Source of the DNA: Calcarisporiella thermophila CBS 279.70
Lineage: Eukaryota; Calcarisporiellomycota
Direction: 5' to 3'
Length of the DNA stretch: 22,859 bases
Assembly: GCF_041956535.1 (NCBI RefSeq)
Contig: NW_027192203.1
Coordinates: 772,446-795,304, forward strand
The notes beneath the pieces were generated by a model. That model ran no database searches, was not told the DNA's origin, and saw only the letters and a program-made list of their open reading frames with translations. Position numbers and translations under genes: made by a program. Each line of letters starts with the position of its first letter. Position 1 is the stretch's first letter. Positions 1-8,644 of this stretch are shown piece by piece.

Positions 1-103
1 CTTTAACTTTGGCTTCCCTTTCACTTTATTGCTTATAATAATGTAACAATTGTATTTTAGAGTCTTCCTATACAATAAAGACTCGGCATTGATAAAAAAA
101 AAA
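1..103 (+). mobile_element. 3' end of a poly(A)-tailed retroposed element (element 1, cut by window edge)
   Basis: The segment ends with a 7-bp hairpin (60-66 with 78-84), an AATAAA (74-79) in the loop and 3' arm, nine further bases, and then ten A residues (94-103). That layout is typical of a reverse-transcribed, polyadenylated RNA. Its 5' end and its own 5' target duplication lie outside the window, so family and length are unknown. It could be the 3' end of a SINE, a LINE or an ordinary mRNA retrocopy. The next element begins right after the target sequence at 110. Confidence 0.55.
60..84 (+). other. 3'-terminal hairpin of element 1
   Basis: GAGTCTT (60-66) pairs perfectly with AAGACTC (78-84). 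The 11-nt loop plus the 3' arm contain the AATAAA. Nine bases separate the stem from the poly(A) tract. Confidence 0.6.
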
Positions 104-109
104 GATATC

Positions 110-124
110 GCGCAATTGACAGAC
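110..124 (+). repeat. Target-site copy 1 (GCGCAATTGACAGAC)
   Basis: Fifteen bases identical to 615-629. Together the two copies flank element 2 as a target-site duplication. Copy 1 also lies six bases downstream of the poly(A) tail of element 1. Confidence 0.75.
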
Positions 125-170
125 TGATGCAGCAATTTGGATCATCTATCGGTCAAGATTATCGATAATA

Positions 171-359
171 ATGGATAACGCCCAACCAAGCGAAATAGCG
201 CTCGCTGAACAACTAGGTCACGAAATGCAAAAAATCGTGAGATCCAAATGGTGGTCAGCGTCCATAAAGGATAAGAAAGAAGATTTCCAAGAGCTTTGGT
301 GTAAGGAAAGTTGGATACAAGTCCAAGGAGACGAAATATCCTTCAACCAAAACACTTAG
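171..359 (+). CDS. 62-aa hypothetical ORF inside retroposed element 2
   Basis: ATG at 171, TAG at 357-359. The predicted product is hydrophilic with several Lys/Glu and Trp residues (for example KWWSASIKDKKEDF). It has no signal peptide, membrane segment or domain I recognise. The frame is open upstream of the ATG back to the first bases of the element, with no stop until inside the target duplication. It may therefore be the C-terminal remnant of a longer protein whose mRNA was copied with 5' truncation, or an intact small ORF with a short leader. Its untranslated tail runs to the AATAAA at 586-591. There is no promoter evidence here, so expression is doubtful. Confidence 0.3.
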   Translation: MDNAQPSEIALAEQLGHEMQKIVRSKWWSASIKDKKEDFQELWCKESWIQVQGDEISFNQNT

Positions 360-525
360 CTCCAATACGACCTTGCCGAATACCCTACCACCCGCATTCT
401 AGTTTTTCTTTTTTTTTCTTTCTATATTAGTCCATATTCTTTTCCTCTCTTGTATAATACCGTCCTTGAAAAATAGGATGTTATTTATACGATCAACCAC
501 TATTTACATGTATTTCTCCTGACAA

Positions 526-540
526 TTTTTTTTTGAGAGC
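526..540 (-). mobile_element. 15-bp antisense poly(A) micro-insertion with 14-bp target duplication
   Basis: The 14-mer ATTTCTCCTGACAA occurs at 512-525 and again at 541-554. Between them are nine T and GAGAGC. Read on the minus strand this is duplication, GCTCTC, nine A, duplication. That is what an extremely 5'-truncated retroinsertion would leave. A simple tandem duplication with slippage in the T run is the alternative. Confidence 0.5.
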
Positions 541-574
541 ATTTCTCCTGACAAGGCACTATACTAACCTAAAA

Positions 575-596
575 GGATACTTTTCAATAAAGATCC
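575..596 (+). other. 3'-terminal hairpin of element 2
   Basis: GGAT-A-CTTT (575-583, one bulged A) pairs with AAAG-ATCC (589-596). The loop is TCAAT, and the AATAAA spans loop and 3' arm. Nine bases separate the stem from the poly(A) tail. Confidence 0.6.
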
Positions 597-614
597 ATAA
601 ATCCCAAAAAAAAA

Positions 615-629
615 GCGCAATTGACAGAC
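615..629 (+). repeat. Target-site copy 2 (GCGCAATTGACAGAC)
   Basis: Perfect copy of 110-124, directly after the poly(A) of element 2 and directly before the tRNA-like head of element 3. It serves as the 3' duplication of one insertion and the 5' duplication of the next. Confidence 0.75.
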
Positions 630-689
630 CATTGTGTGCTGGGTTCGATTCCCGGTGACGGCACCAGTGCTAGAGATGTTGGGGAGGGT

Positions 690-743
690 TAGCGTAGTGG
701 ACTATCCCTGGTATGCCGATGAGAACGGCGTGGGTTCGAATCC
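690..743 (+). promoter_or_regulatory. Internal Pol III promoter (A and B boxes) of the SINE
   Basis: TAGCGTAGTGG (690-700) resembles the A box. GGTTCGAATCC (733-743) matches the B-box consensus exactly. Spacing is as in tRNA genes, so the SINE may still be transcribable. Confidence 0.65.
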
Positions 744-972
744 CACTTCCCCCACCAGCACTTACTCTTAGTTTGTGGCTGCTGTCCACTTGATCAGAAA
801 TTGAGTCTTCATTATTGAAAAGATCGCTCCTACGATAAGTACAAAGATTACATCGGTTTCACGTACATGTTATTCACGACAACTACAATACACGCATATC
901 GATTGAACGCCTATCGATCAAGAACCTATATCCCGTTATGTTGAGTCCATTGACATTAACCTCATGTAATAT

Positions 973-997
973 ATGGAAATTAAATAAAAGTTTCCAT
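973..997 (+). other. 3'-terminal hairpin of the nested SINE
   Basis: ATGGAAA (973-979) pairs perfectly with TTTCCAT (991-997). The loop holds AATAAA (983-988). Nine bases separate the stem from the poly(A) tail. Confidence 0.6.
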
Positions 998-1248
998 TGA
1001 TTGATCAAAAAAAAAAAAATCCAGTACTAGAGATGTGACCGGGACATACTCTAAGAATCGAGCTAAAAACTACTTCGTCATAACTTCTCCGAAATGCAGT
1101 AAATATGCGTCAATGAAATTCTTCCATATATACTTCTTCTTATTCTCTATCCTTCTCGGTACGAGCAATTCCTCTATACAAGGCTGGTCAGGAGCATTAC
1201 CTGGGTGATTTTGACGTAGAAGTCTACCCTGCCTTTAACTTGTATAGG

Positions 1249-1269
1249 AGACTTTTCGATAAAGGTTCT
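1249..1269 (+). other. 3'-terminal hairpin of element 3
   Basis: AGA-CTTT (1249-1255) pairs with AAAG-(GT bulge)-TCT (1261-1269) around the loop TCGAT. GATAAA replaces AATAAA. The apical part is nearly identical to the element 2 hairpin, while the lower stem differs but still pairs. Confidence 0.5.
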
Positions 1270-1283
1270 TTGTTTAAAAAAAA

Positions 1284-1297
1284 GCGCAATTGACAGA
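1284..1297 (+). repeat. Target-site copy 3 (GCGCAATTGACAGA)
   Basis: Fourteen bases identical to copies 1 and 2, immediately after the poly(A) of element 3. The sequence beyond it (ATTTTGCC...) is presumably the original flank. Confidence 0.75.
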
Positions 1298-2127
1298 ATT
1301 TTGCCAGAATCTAGGTGCTTATGAAAAACTTCACCATCTGGTACTTATTAGACAGTGAATTGTACCTTGTTTTCTATAGAAAGAGTGACTGTTGTTCAAT
1401 TCGTCCCATTGCTTTATGCTGATCTCTGCCTCCATTGTCAAATATAGCATACCTGTGAAAATATTCACTTAGAAAGATGCCACTTTATTTGAAAGCACTA
1501 AACATTCAACTGAAATACAACCTCTGTTGAATGAACAGGTTAATATCATCCAAATGGAGTAGTATATTAACAAAGCTTCATGGAAATTGGCTACGAGATC
1601 TAGAAGAGATAATAGCATGATACCCTTCTCCAAGCATAACTGATCTGAATTGGACATTGCTGGTATTCACATTTATTTTGATATTTTACAGTATTTGCAT
1701 CTGTGGCTCTCTTCCATTTTAAAGTTCGTTTTATACATTCTTCTATCTTCCAAGCACACTATTTCCGGGTAGAAGGTAGTAAAATCACGATATTCATAAA
1801 ATAGGAAGGATAATAGACATCTATGATAAGGACAGAGATTAGCACGAATAGTTGTATCCTTTTTCCTACGCTCTCTATAGAAATAAATTAACATTATTTA
1901 GGCTGGATGTATGCATTCCTTCATATTTATTGGGCCCTAGTCTGGATCGATTTGAAAACAAGTCACAATTTGAGTAAGTTTAAGCGAGTGTAAACACGAA
2001 ATACTTGGGAACTATAATGCGCGTTTAAGATCATCGGTGTATTATTGATCAACATTATCAAACGCTAGCTTCCATCAGACAACTCAACTATCACGGCGAC
2101 TGGTCTTCTCCTCCCTCCTCTGATGTG
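1298..2127. other. Gene-free spacer upstream of the PPR gene
   Basis: No gene is recognised here. Two short minus-strand ORFs (1469-1657 and 1673-1894) lack domains and convincing composition. The last 100 bases, pyrimidine-rich just before the PPR start, probably hold its promoter and leader, but no clear TATA box is seen. Confidence 0.5.
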
Positions 2128-3360
2128 ATGTCGCTCAGACTATCATCGCTCCAGAGAAAATTTCTTCTATCCCCTCTATCCAAACTTGCATTAGCGACTC
2201 CATTACCTGTACATACACTCGCACAAACAACACGATCTATGGCCAGTTCTAAAAAGAAATGTCAGCATTCGTGGGAGATGCGACTAGATAATACCCTAAA
2301 TAATCTGTTGCTGCGAAAAGCTAATCTGGATCCTTCCACGCGCCCCAACAATACCCACCTACACAGAATACCATTGAATCGTACACGAGCCCATCCGAAA
2401 GCGTTGTTTTTACGTGCTCTCTCACGCAACGACTTTGAGGAGGCATGGTCTGCGTATGTAAAGCTTGCTGATCATAACCAGCTCCGCACACTTACAAGGA
2501 GGATCTATCATCATTGGATCATGGTTATTTCAGGGGTGAAACGATGCCCTGAAGCGCTCCAGCGCTTATTATGTGTGGTTAGCGACATGAAGTCGCTTGG
2601 AATGCAACTCATGGTAAAAGAATACAATATTCTTATCCACTTGACTGGGACAGTTCCGAGACGAGAAAGTAGATGGAGATTGAGAGATGCTCAGAGAGTA
2701 TATGAAGAGATGGTGCGGGAGGGTGTTCATCCAGATATAGTTACATTCAATACCCTTATGACGATTGCGGCGCGTTCCGAAAACAGTGCTGCCGCTCGGC
2801 GGCTTTGGGATGAAGTACTTGCGCGGGGTCTTCGGCCTAACGCATTAACTTTTACTGCGTTGATGCAGGCGTTTGCTGCTGAAGGTAATCTTGACGCTGT
2901 ATCACGCACATACCAGGAAATGACAAAATATGCGCGCATACCGCCGAGTATCATCACCATGAATGTGGTCATTGGAGCATGCGTGCGTGCTGGGGATTTT
3001 GAAAGGGCCGAACGTATTTTACGCGAACTGGAGACTGGGAGTGAATTAATACGGCCAAACGAAATCACCTATCAAATCTTGGCTAAAGGTCACTTACAAG
3101 CTGGAAGTACACAGCGAGCGTTGGCGTTTTTTCGGCGCATCCCACGGGCTTCGTTGAAGGACCTGAAAAAATGCAAGGAATCGGATGCCCGAATCCATAA
3201 CGTTCGAGAGCAGGATAAGCCGGGTGAAGTAGACATGCAAAAATGGAAAGATTGGGAAGATTGGAAAGAACGTGGTGTACAGGAGGAACATCGTGAACGT
3301 GAAAAAGAAGGAACCGAATTGCTAGAGGATCATATTAAAGAAGAGGGGAAATCTAGATGA
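2128..3360 (+). CDS. Pentatricopeptide repeat (PPR) protein, probably mitochondrial
   Basis: A single-exon gene of 410 aa. PPR proteins are helical-repeat RNA-binding proteins that act mainly on mitochondrial transcripts. The first 45 residues are rich in Ser, Arg, Lys and Leu with almost no acidic residues, as in a mitochondrial presequence. About four or five PPR units run from about residue 163 to 340, with the usual register (VTFNTLM, then a basic/acidic helix and GVHPD or GLRPN turns). The C-terminal 65 residues are highly charged (KWKDWEDWKERG, then Glu/Lys-rich) and look disordered or coiled. The ATG at 2128 is chosen because the preceding in-frame triplet is only GTG and another ATG at 2123 is followed by TGA. 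The specific RNA target cannot be inferred. Confidence 0.88.
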   Translation: MSLRLSSLQRKFLLSPLSKLALATPLPVHTLAQTTRSMASSKKKCQHSWEMRLDNTLNNLLLRKANLDPSTRPNNTHLHRIPLNRTRAHPKALFLRALSRNDFEEAWSAYVKLADHNQLRTLTRRIYHHWIMVISGVKRCPEALQRLLCVVSDMKSLGMQLMVKEYNILIHLTGTVPRRESRWRLRDAQRVYEEMVREGVHPDIVTFNTLMTIAARSENSAAARRLWDEVLARGLRPNALTFTALMQAFAAEGNLDAVSRTYQEMTKYARIPPSIITMNVVIGACVRAGDFERAERILRELETGSELIRPNEITYQILAKGHLQAGSTQRALAFFRRIPRASLKDLKKCKESDARIHNVREQDKPGEVDMQKWKDWEDWKERGVQEEHREREKEGTELLEDHIKEEGKSR

Positions 3361-3820
3361 ACCTAAAATTATGAAAGAAATGTTTATAGAAAAAACTTAT
3401 TCTATTTATTTATTTTATACACCTCCTCCTTTCACCCTTCCTTTCTTTTTGCTTCATAATCCTCTCAAATATTGCTGGTCGCCTTTTGACTTATTGCATC
3501 TTTTGGATTTAATATCGTTGGACTTGCCTGTAAATAAATTCTCTTTATGTAATTTTACAAATTTTTTAAGATTCAAATTGATGACGTAACGACTGTTGAT
3601 TTTTTTCGTTTAACATGTTTTATCCTTCTTGTTGCTTGGTACTCTCCGTCAACGTGTTTTTTTATACTTTGTTGCGTGGTCTAAAATAAAAATATATTAC
3701 ACGCGACACGAGACGCGATATTTGCGCTATAAACTTTTCACTATTATTCTTTGATCAACGCAGGTTCATCGTTCAGATCTTCAACGATCGTTCCACCCGA
3801 TCTACTCCGGCCAACATAAT
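3361..3820. promoter_or_regulatory. Intergenic region: PPR 3' end and SWI1 promoter
   Basis: AT- and pyrimidine-rich. It contains the PPR 3' UTR and, towards 3700-3820, the SWI1 leader. No unambiguous TATA box is seen. The short ORF at 3371-3589 is low-complexity (Phe/Leu/Pro) and is not taken as a gene. Confidence 0.45.
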
Positions 3821-6800
3821 ATGCAGCAGCCGGACGGCAGCCAGCAGACCGGTTTCCCTGCGATGTCAAGTTCTCAGGACTCTGGATCGTCCGGGAACAA
3901 AGCCATAGATGCTTCCTTCCTCGCCTTTAACGGAAACTATGTAGATCCATCTGTGTGGTCTGAATTCCAGGCGCGATCCATCCTTGCATCACAATCTTCT
4001 CAATGGGGCCAAGGGTTACCGATCGGGATGCAACAGAACCAACAGGCAGCTCCCCACCAACAAACAATATCGCCGCAGCAACAGCAACAGACCCCAATGG
4101 CAGATAATTCTACGCCAAATCAGCTTCAGCAAGCTCAGGATCAGCCTTTGCAACCTTCTCAGATGGCCTCATTCTTACTCAATCAACAGCAGCAGCAGGA
4201 GCAGCAACAGTCGATGGCCTTTAATCCTTCTGGTGGTGAAGAATTCAACCCAGAATGGCTTAATGCACTTGGTAATGGAGGCTTTGATCTTAATTTTACT
4301 AATATCGGGAACATGTACAATCCTAGTGCCACCTCCTCATCAAAAAATAGCTCACCCTTTCCCAACGCTATGGGTGAGACCGAAGACACTAATAATTCAT
4401 CGAAGCAGGAAAATCAACAGCAGCAGCAGAAGCAGTTTCAGCCACAACAACAACAATCGCTGGTCACCTCGGCGCAACATCAACAAACACAGCAGCAGCA
4501 AACGATCGATGTTAATTCCCAACCTAATTCATCTGCCTTCGGCCAATCTGCCACGAACAATGCTACAGCTTCAATCTCATCTGCCCAATCAACTCACACA
4601 ATTGCCCGAGCAATTTCATCGTCAGGTTCTCCGAGCATAAGCAATGCTGCAGCGCACGCATCGCCAAATGTTGGGATGATGCAGCCAACCAATCCGCTCC
4701 AAGGTAATCGCGCGGCTGGGATGATGGGATGGGGAAATTTCATGTCCATGCCAGGAGGTGCAGCTGGTATCTATGCTACTCAGCAGTTGGCCGGCGAAAA
4801 TACCAATGGTCCAATGCAACAGCAACCCCAAGCCTCTCCAACACCGCAGGCGCAGGCACAAGTGCAAGCACAGGCGCAGGCAATAATGGCCGGCCTAGGG
4901 AGCCAAGCAATGCCTGTAGCTGCTCAGCATCTTGCTCAGCTAGCATCGGGAAACAAGGCTGCAGTGCAACCTGCGCTACCGAGAATGAGCTTCACTGCCC
5001 TCCAAATTAGCCAGTACAAGCAGATCCAGCAGAATATTGAGATGGTAAAGAAGGATCAAACGCTGCCACCAACGCGCAAGCAACAACTCCTTCAAAATTT
5101 AGAGCAGGCACGACACACTCTGTTATCTATCGGACAGTCGCAGTCAGTTATGCAGCAGCAAGCACAGCTTCAGCAGATGACTCTTGGAAGAATGCCAGCG
5201 CAGGTGTCGGGCCAAGTCACTCCAAGCAAAGCCGGAACAATGCTCCCTAACTCAACTCCATTTCAGCAGGCTGGATTTCCTATGGGGAACGCAGCAATAG
5301 CAGCCCTACAGCAACAGCAGCAACAACAGCTATTGCAAGCGACGGCTCAGCTAAATGCTATGCAAACAACCGCTCCAACGGCACGAGATATCCAGCAACT
5401 CAATGTGCTTAACGAGAAATTGCCATTACAGAAGGCGTACGACCATCCGGCCGCTCATCTCACGCAGGAGCAATTTGTTAAATCTCTACGCGATTTCCTT
5501 GCATCTAAGAATATCACACTTCGAATTCCCAACATGGGTAAACAGCCTGTAAACCTCTATTTAGTCTATCTTGCTGTGACTAGGATGGGCGGTTACGAAA
5601 AGGTTTGTATGATTTTATGGTGTTTAGTTAATTTTATAAGCTACTAGATGGGTTCCATTTTCGCTTATTCTATTTTTTTTTTCCTATCAATATAGGTGAC
5701 AAGAGAAAGAGCATGGCGACAGGTTGCAGAATTGACTGGTATCGCAAGTATGACTGCCAATCCAATTCAGAGTCTGCGAAAACACTACCAGAACATTCTA
5801 TTACCATTTGAGGAGGCTCATTTCCCAGCAGGCGAGAAGAAGCAGCAGTCAATAGAGCAGCCTACGGAATCTCAACCAGTAGCTACTAGCACTCATTTAG
5901 GGCCCACGGTTGTCCCTCAAACCAATTATCTGGCAAATGCCGATGCAGGTACATATTTGATATTATCAAAGTCTATATTTCATAAGGAGGCTCATAGATC
6001 ACTTTTTTTGAATAGCTAATATGAATCTAGCTGGCGTACCTTCTCTTCCCACTACTGGCTTTCCTATGACAAATAATTCTGTGGTATCGAATCAATTACA
6101 AGTAAGCTACTTTTTTTTTGACGGATGCTTCCTGAGTATATAATACATAATTCAATTTTATTTAGCCACAAATGCATGGCCTTTCTATGGCAATGTCCCC
6201 GCCGTCTTCACTCATGAACCAAAGAATGGTAAACCCCCAAGCGTTACCAGTGAGGCGTACCTCATCTCAAACCCAGTCTAATCAGAGTCCCGCTCTTTCA
6301 CCTTCTCGCCGCTCATCTACTCATCAGGTCACAAAGTCAACCATGTCACCGCCCCATAATCATGCTGCTCCAGCTGGGGTTGTCCCGAACCAACAGCAGC
6401 CTGGAATTTCAAGCTCGCCTGTGCAAGTTCCCGCTCTACCTAAAACTACCATCCCAAGTCCTGCTCTCAAGGAGGACGTCACATCTAACAGTAGCGCTAC
6501 ACCACGCAAAAAACCCTATGTGCCAAAAACTCGTGTGATTGAGACGTACGGCGGCATTGATGTTAAATACTTTGAGAAATTTGATTTAAAACCACAGTTT
6601 CCTAGCATCAATGATTTGGGTGAGTAACTCGATTTATCTTGCATATTTACTCTCATATATTGAACCTCAACATGAAAATGTTCAAATTAGGTGCTGTTGA
6701 TATCCATGCAATTACAATGTCGATTAAATCCGGTATGAAAATGGAGATGGCCACGGCTCTGAACACCCTCACCGTACTTACCAGCGCGCGCAATATTTTG

Positions 6801-8156
6801 CTTCCAATCAGTCGTTGCGGCAGTTTATTAGACGCTCTTCTGGATATCATTGGGGATTATGCATCGGCCATGGGCCGTTTATCAACCAAAAAGTTCAAAT
6901 ATCCATTTGAGAAAACGATTCCTTCCTATTCCGAGCTGGTTGAATTCTCTTTAGAGGAGCAGCAAACGCTGCAAGTACCAGAAGAACGCACCGGCTCTGA
7001 GCGATGGCTATCGCTACGAGATCGAGCAGTGTGTGCCATGAATATATTACGGAATCTCTCATTTATGCCTGACAATCAGTCCTATCTTGGGAGACATAGA
7101 AAATTCTTGGATAGATTGATAGAGGCGCTTTCGATTCCGATCGACGATGGGAAATCGAACGGGGATGCTCTCGAGGCAAAGGATGAGGAGTATGATGACG
7201 AGGAGCAGGACGACGAGATGGCAGAGGAAGTGGGGGACGATGCCGAAGTGGGAAGCAATTGTAGTCGGCGTCGAAAGCGAAAGCGTGCTCGCGCACTCGA
7301 TGTGCTTGAAATGAGGAAGAGCGTGCTTGTTATCTTGTCCAATATCGCCTCGAACACCTTGCTCCACTCGCTAGAGGTCGCCAACATCATAGTGGCGGTG
7401 ATACACGACATGCTTGGAGCACGGAACTCGCACTATAGCTTCGTTGCTCTCGAGGCTTTTGTCAAATTGTCCATCAACCACGAAAACCGCTGCCTACTTG
7501 CTCAAATCGATATGTCCAGGTTGGAGGCGCTGGTTGATGCAGTCCTAAGCACCCTGTTGAGTGAATTCTTCCCCTCGGGACGACTCGTACACCCAGCCAT
7601 GATGACTTCCACCATGCTGGCCCACTTGGAGACACTGCTGATGTGCCTGTACAACATGGTCGAGTTGCCCGAGGTCTCGCTTTCGCCTCCGCAGCCTGCC
7701 CTGCCTCAGCTTACTCCAACACCGTCTCCTCACACAATGACCAAGCTATCTACACCTTCCACGCCCGCTCTAATGAATAGCGCCAATCCCCAATACAACA
7801 GGGATAGATCCCCAACTCCCCCTACCTCTACTTCGACACCGGCACCCGGTGGTGTGCCCTCACTACAGATTAACGACAACCCTGTTGCTATGCAAAGTCT
7901 AGGCTCACGCATGGTGCGGAAACCAGGACTCGTCGGCGTATTGCTTCGACTCTGCGTTGCTTTGGGCTGCCTGGCCAACCCCAACCTAATGGCTGCCTGC
8001 CGGCGCTCTGTGGAAATCCTTTTTGCATTACGACGCCATCACAAAGAGGAGGGTGGATTCCTGGAGCCGCACCGAGCGCTGGTGCTTGATGCATTGCTTC
8101 ATCCAACTGTAGATCCGGCCTTCCTAAGAGATTTGACTGCATTATCGGAGAGCTAG
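3821..8156 (+). CDS. SWI1: SWI1/ARID1-type subunit of the SWI/SNF chromatin-remodelling complex
   Basis: Five exons: 3821-5602, 5696-5948, 6031-6101, 6166-6619 and 6691-8156. They join in frame to 1341 aa, and all four introns (93, 82, 64 and 71 bp) have GT-AG ends. Residues 1-540 are rich in Gln, Asn, Ser and Pro with many short poly-Q runs. The ARID DNA-binding domain spans about 547-637 and crosses the first intron (MGGYEK joined to VTRERAWRQV). The C-terminal SWI1/BAF250-like domain starts near 830 with KYFEKFDLKP and AVDIHAITMS, followed by armadillo-like helices. It is interrupted by an acidic stretch plus a basic cluster (RRRKRKRAR, likely nuclear localisation) around 1015-1075 and a Ser/Pro/Thr linker near 1200. 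The family tethers SWI/SNF to chromatin in the nucleus. The gene converges with the FAT1 gene downstream. Confidence 0.9.
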
Positions 8157-8644
8157 TAATGTGTTCCCTATTATTATTCTATATTTTTTTATTTTTCATT
8201 CTTTATGTGTGTGTATTAATTACTTCGATTTTTTATTCTCTTTCTACAGCATTTATTTTTTGTTCATATTTTTTTCCTTTTTTCTTTTAGGAACTTGGTT
8301 ATTGTTTTCAAAAATAATTAAAATAATTCCATCCCATTTAAAGCTTATGGGTGTCATCCGCTATATCATTACCATTATCGTTGAGAGTAAAACACTTGGC
8401 CAAAGAGTTCATGTACTAGCCCAATAACTTTAGCTATTTTTATCGAACTGAATTACTCCACGAACTGATGTCTTGAAAAAGTGGCTTGGTAACCTTAAAG
8501 CAAGACAAATGTAATGTAATATGAAAGACATTTAATATAATTCTGCTAACTCTATATCACATTATAATTCAATGAAAACAATAAGATAGATCAGAGAGCA
8601 CTCGTAATATAAATTGGCTGGAGAGATCTCCAAAATCAAGCTAT
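8157..8644. other. Convergent intergenic region between SWI1 and FAT1
   Basis: Shared 3' UTR space of two tail-to-tail genes. It is T-rich after SWI1 and A-rich near FAT1. A short plus-strand ORF (8161-8427) is low-complexity and not supported. No repeat or RNA gene is seen. Confidence 0.5.

Larger units (their letters stand above)
125..614 (+). mobile_element. Retroposed element 2 with 15-bp target duplication and poly(A) tail
   Basis: A 490-bp body is flanked by perfect 15-bp direct repeats (110-124 and 615-629). It ends in an AATAAA-containing hairpin (575-596), nine bases, and nine A residues (606-614). These are hallmarks of target-primed reverse transcription of a polyadenylated RNA. 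No tRNA-like head is visible. The first frame is open from the element's first bases into a 62-codon ORF. It is therefore either a 5'-truncated member of the family that made element 3, whose apical hairpin sequence is almost the same (CTTTTCRATAAAG), or a processed copy of a cellular mRNA. It carries a secondary 15-bp micro-insertion at 526-540. Confidence 0.75.
680..1019 (+). mobile_element. tRNA-derived SINE with poly(A) tail, nested in element 3
   Basis: A 340-bp insertion is flanked by CCAGTGCTAGAGATGT (664-679) and CCAGTACTAGAGATGT (1021-1036), a target duplication with 15 of 16 bases identical. The 5' head (680-757) is tRNA-like. It has an A-box-like element at 690-700, a perfect B box at 733-743, a T-arm with five paired bases, a 3' acceptor strand ending in encoded CCA (755-757), and a GCCG/CGGC arm like the long variable arm of Leu or Ser tRNAs. 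The anticodon arm is degenerate, so it is not a working tRNA gene. A non-tRNA body follows, then a hairpin (973-997) and thirteen A (1007-1019). Mobilisation would need a partner LINE, which is not in this window. Confidence 0.82.
630..1283 (+). mobile_element. tRNA-headed retroposon (element 3), 5'-truncated and split by a nested SINE
   Basis: The element is in two parts, 630-679 and about 1037-1283, separated by the SINE at 680-1019. Its first 37 bases are a tRNA 3' half: a T-arm with a canonical B box (GGTTCGATTCC, 642-652), a 3' acceptor strand, and an encoded CCA (664-666). No 5' tRNA half or A box is present, so it is 5'-truncated and unlikely to be transcribed by Pol III. The body ends in a GATAAA-containing hairpin (1249-1269) and eight A (1276-1283), followed by the 14-bp target copy at 1284 that matches 615-628. 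It is most simply an old, truncated tRNA-derived SINE. Confidence 0.7.

Noticed and set aside
630-666. Second tRNA gene
   Set aside because: Only the 3' half is present. No 5' acceptor strand or D-arm complementary to it lies upstream, where there is a target duplication and poly(A).
680-757. Genuine tRNA gene (Leu or Ser type)
   Set aside because: The T-arm, B box and CCA are good, but the anticodon arm is degenerate, eukaryotic nuclear tRNA genes do not encode CCA, and the segment heads a poly(A)-tailed repeat with target duplications. It is read as a SINE head.
1469-1894. Two consecutive minus-strand short ORFs
   Set aside because: No domain, no TATA box, and amino-acid composition is typical of AT-rich noncoding DNA.
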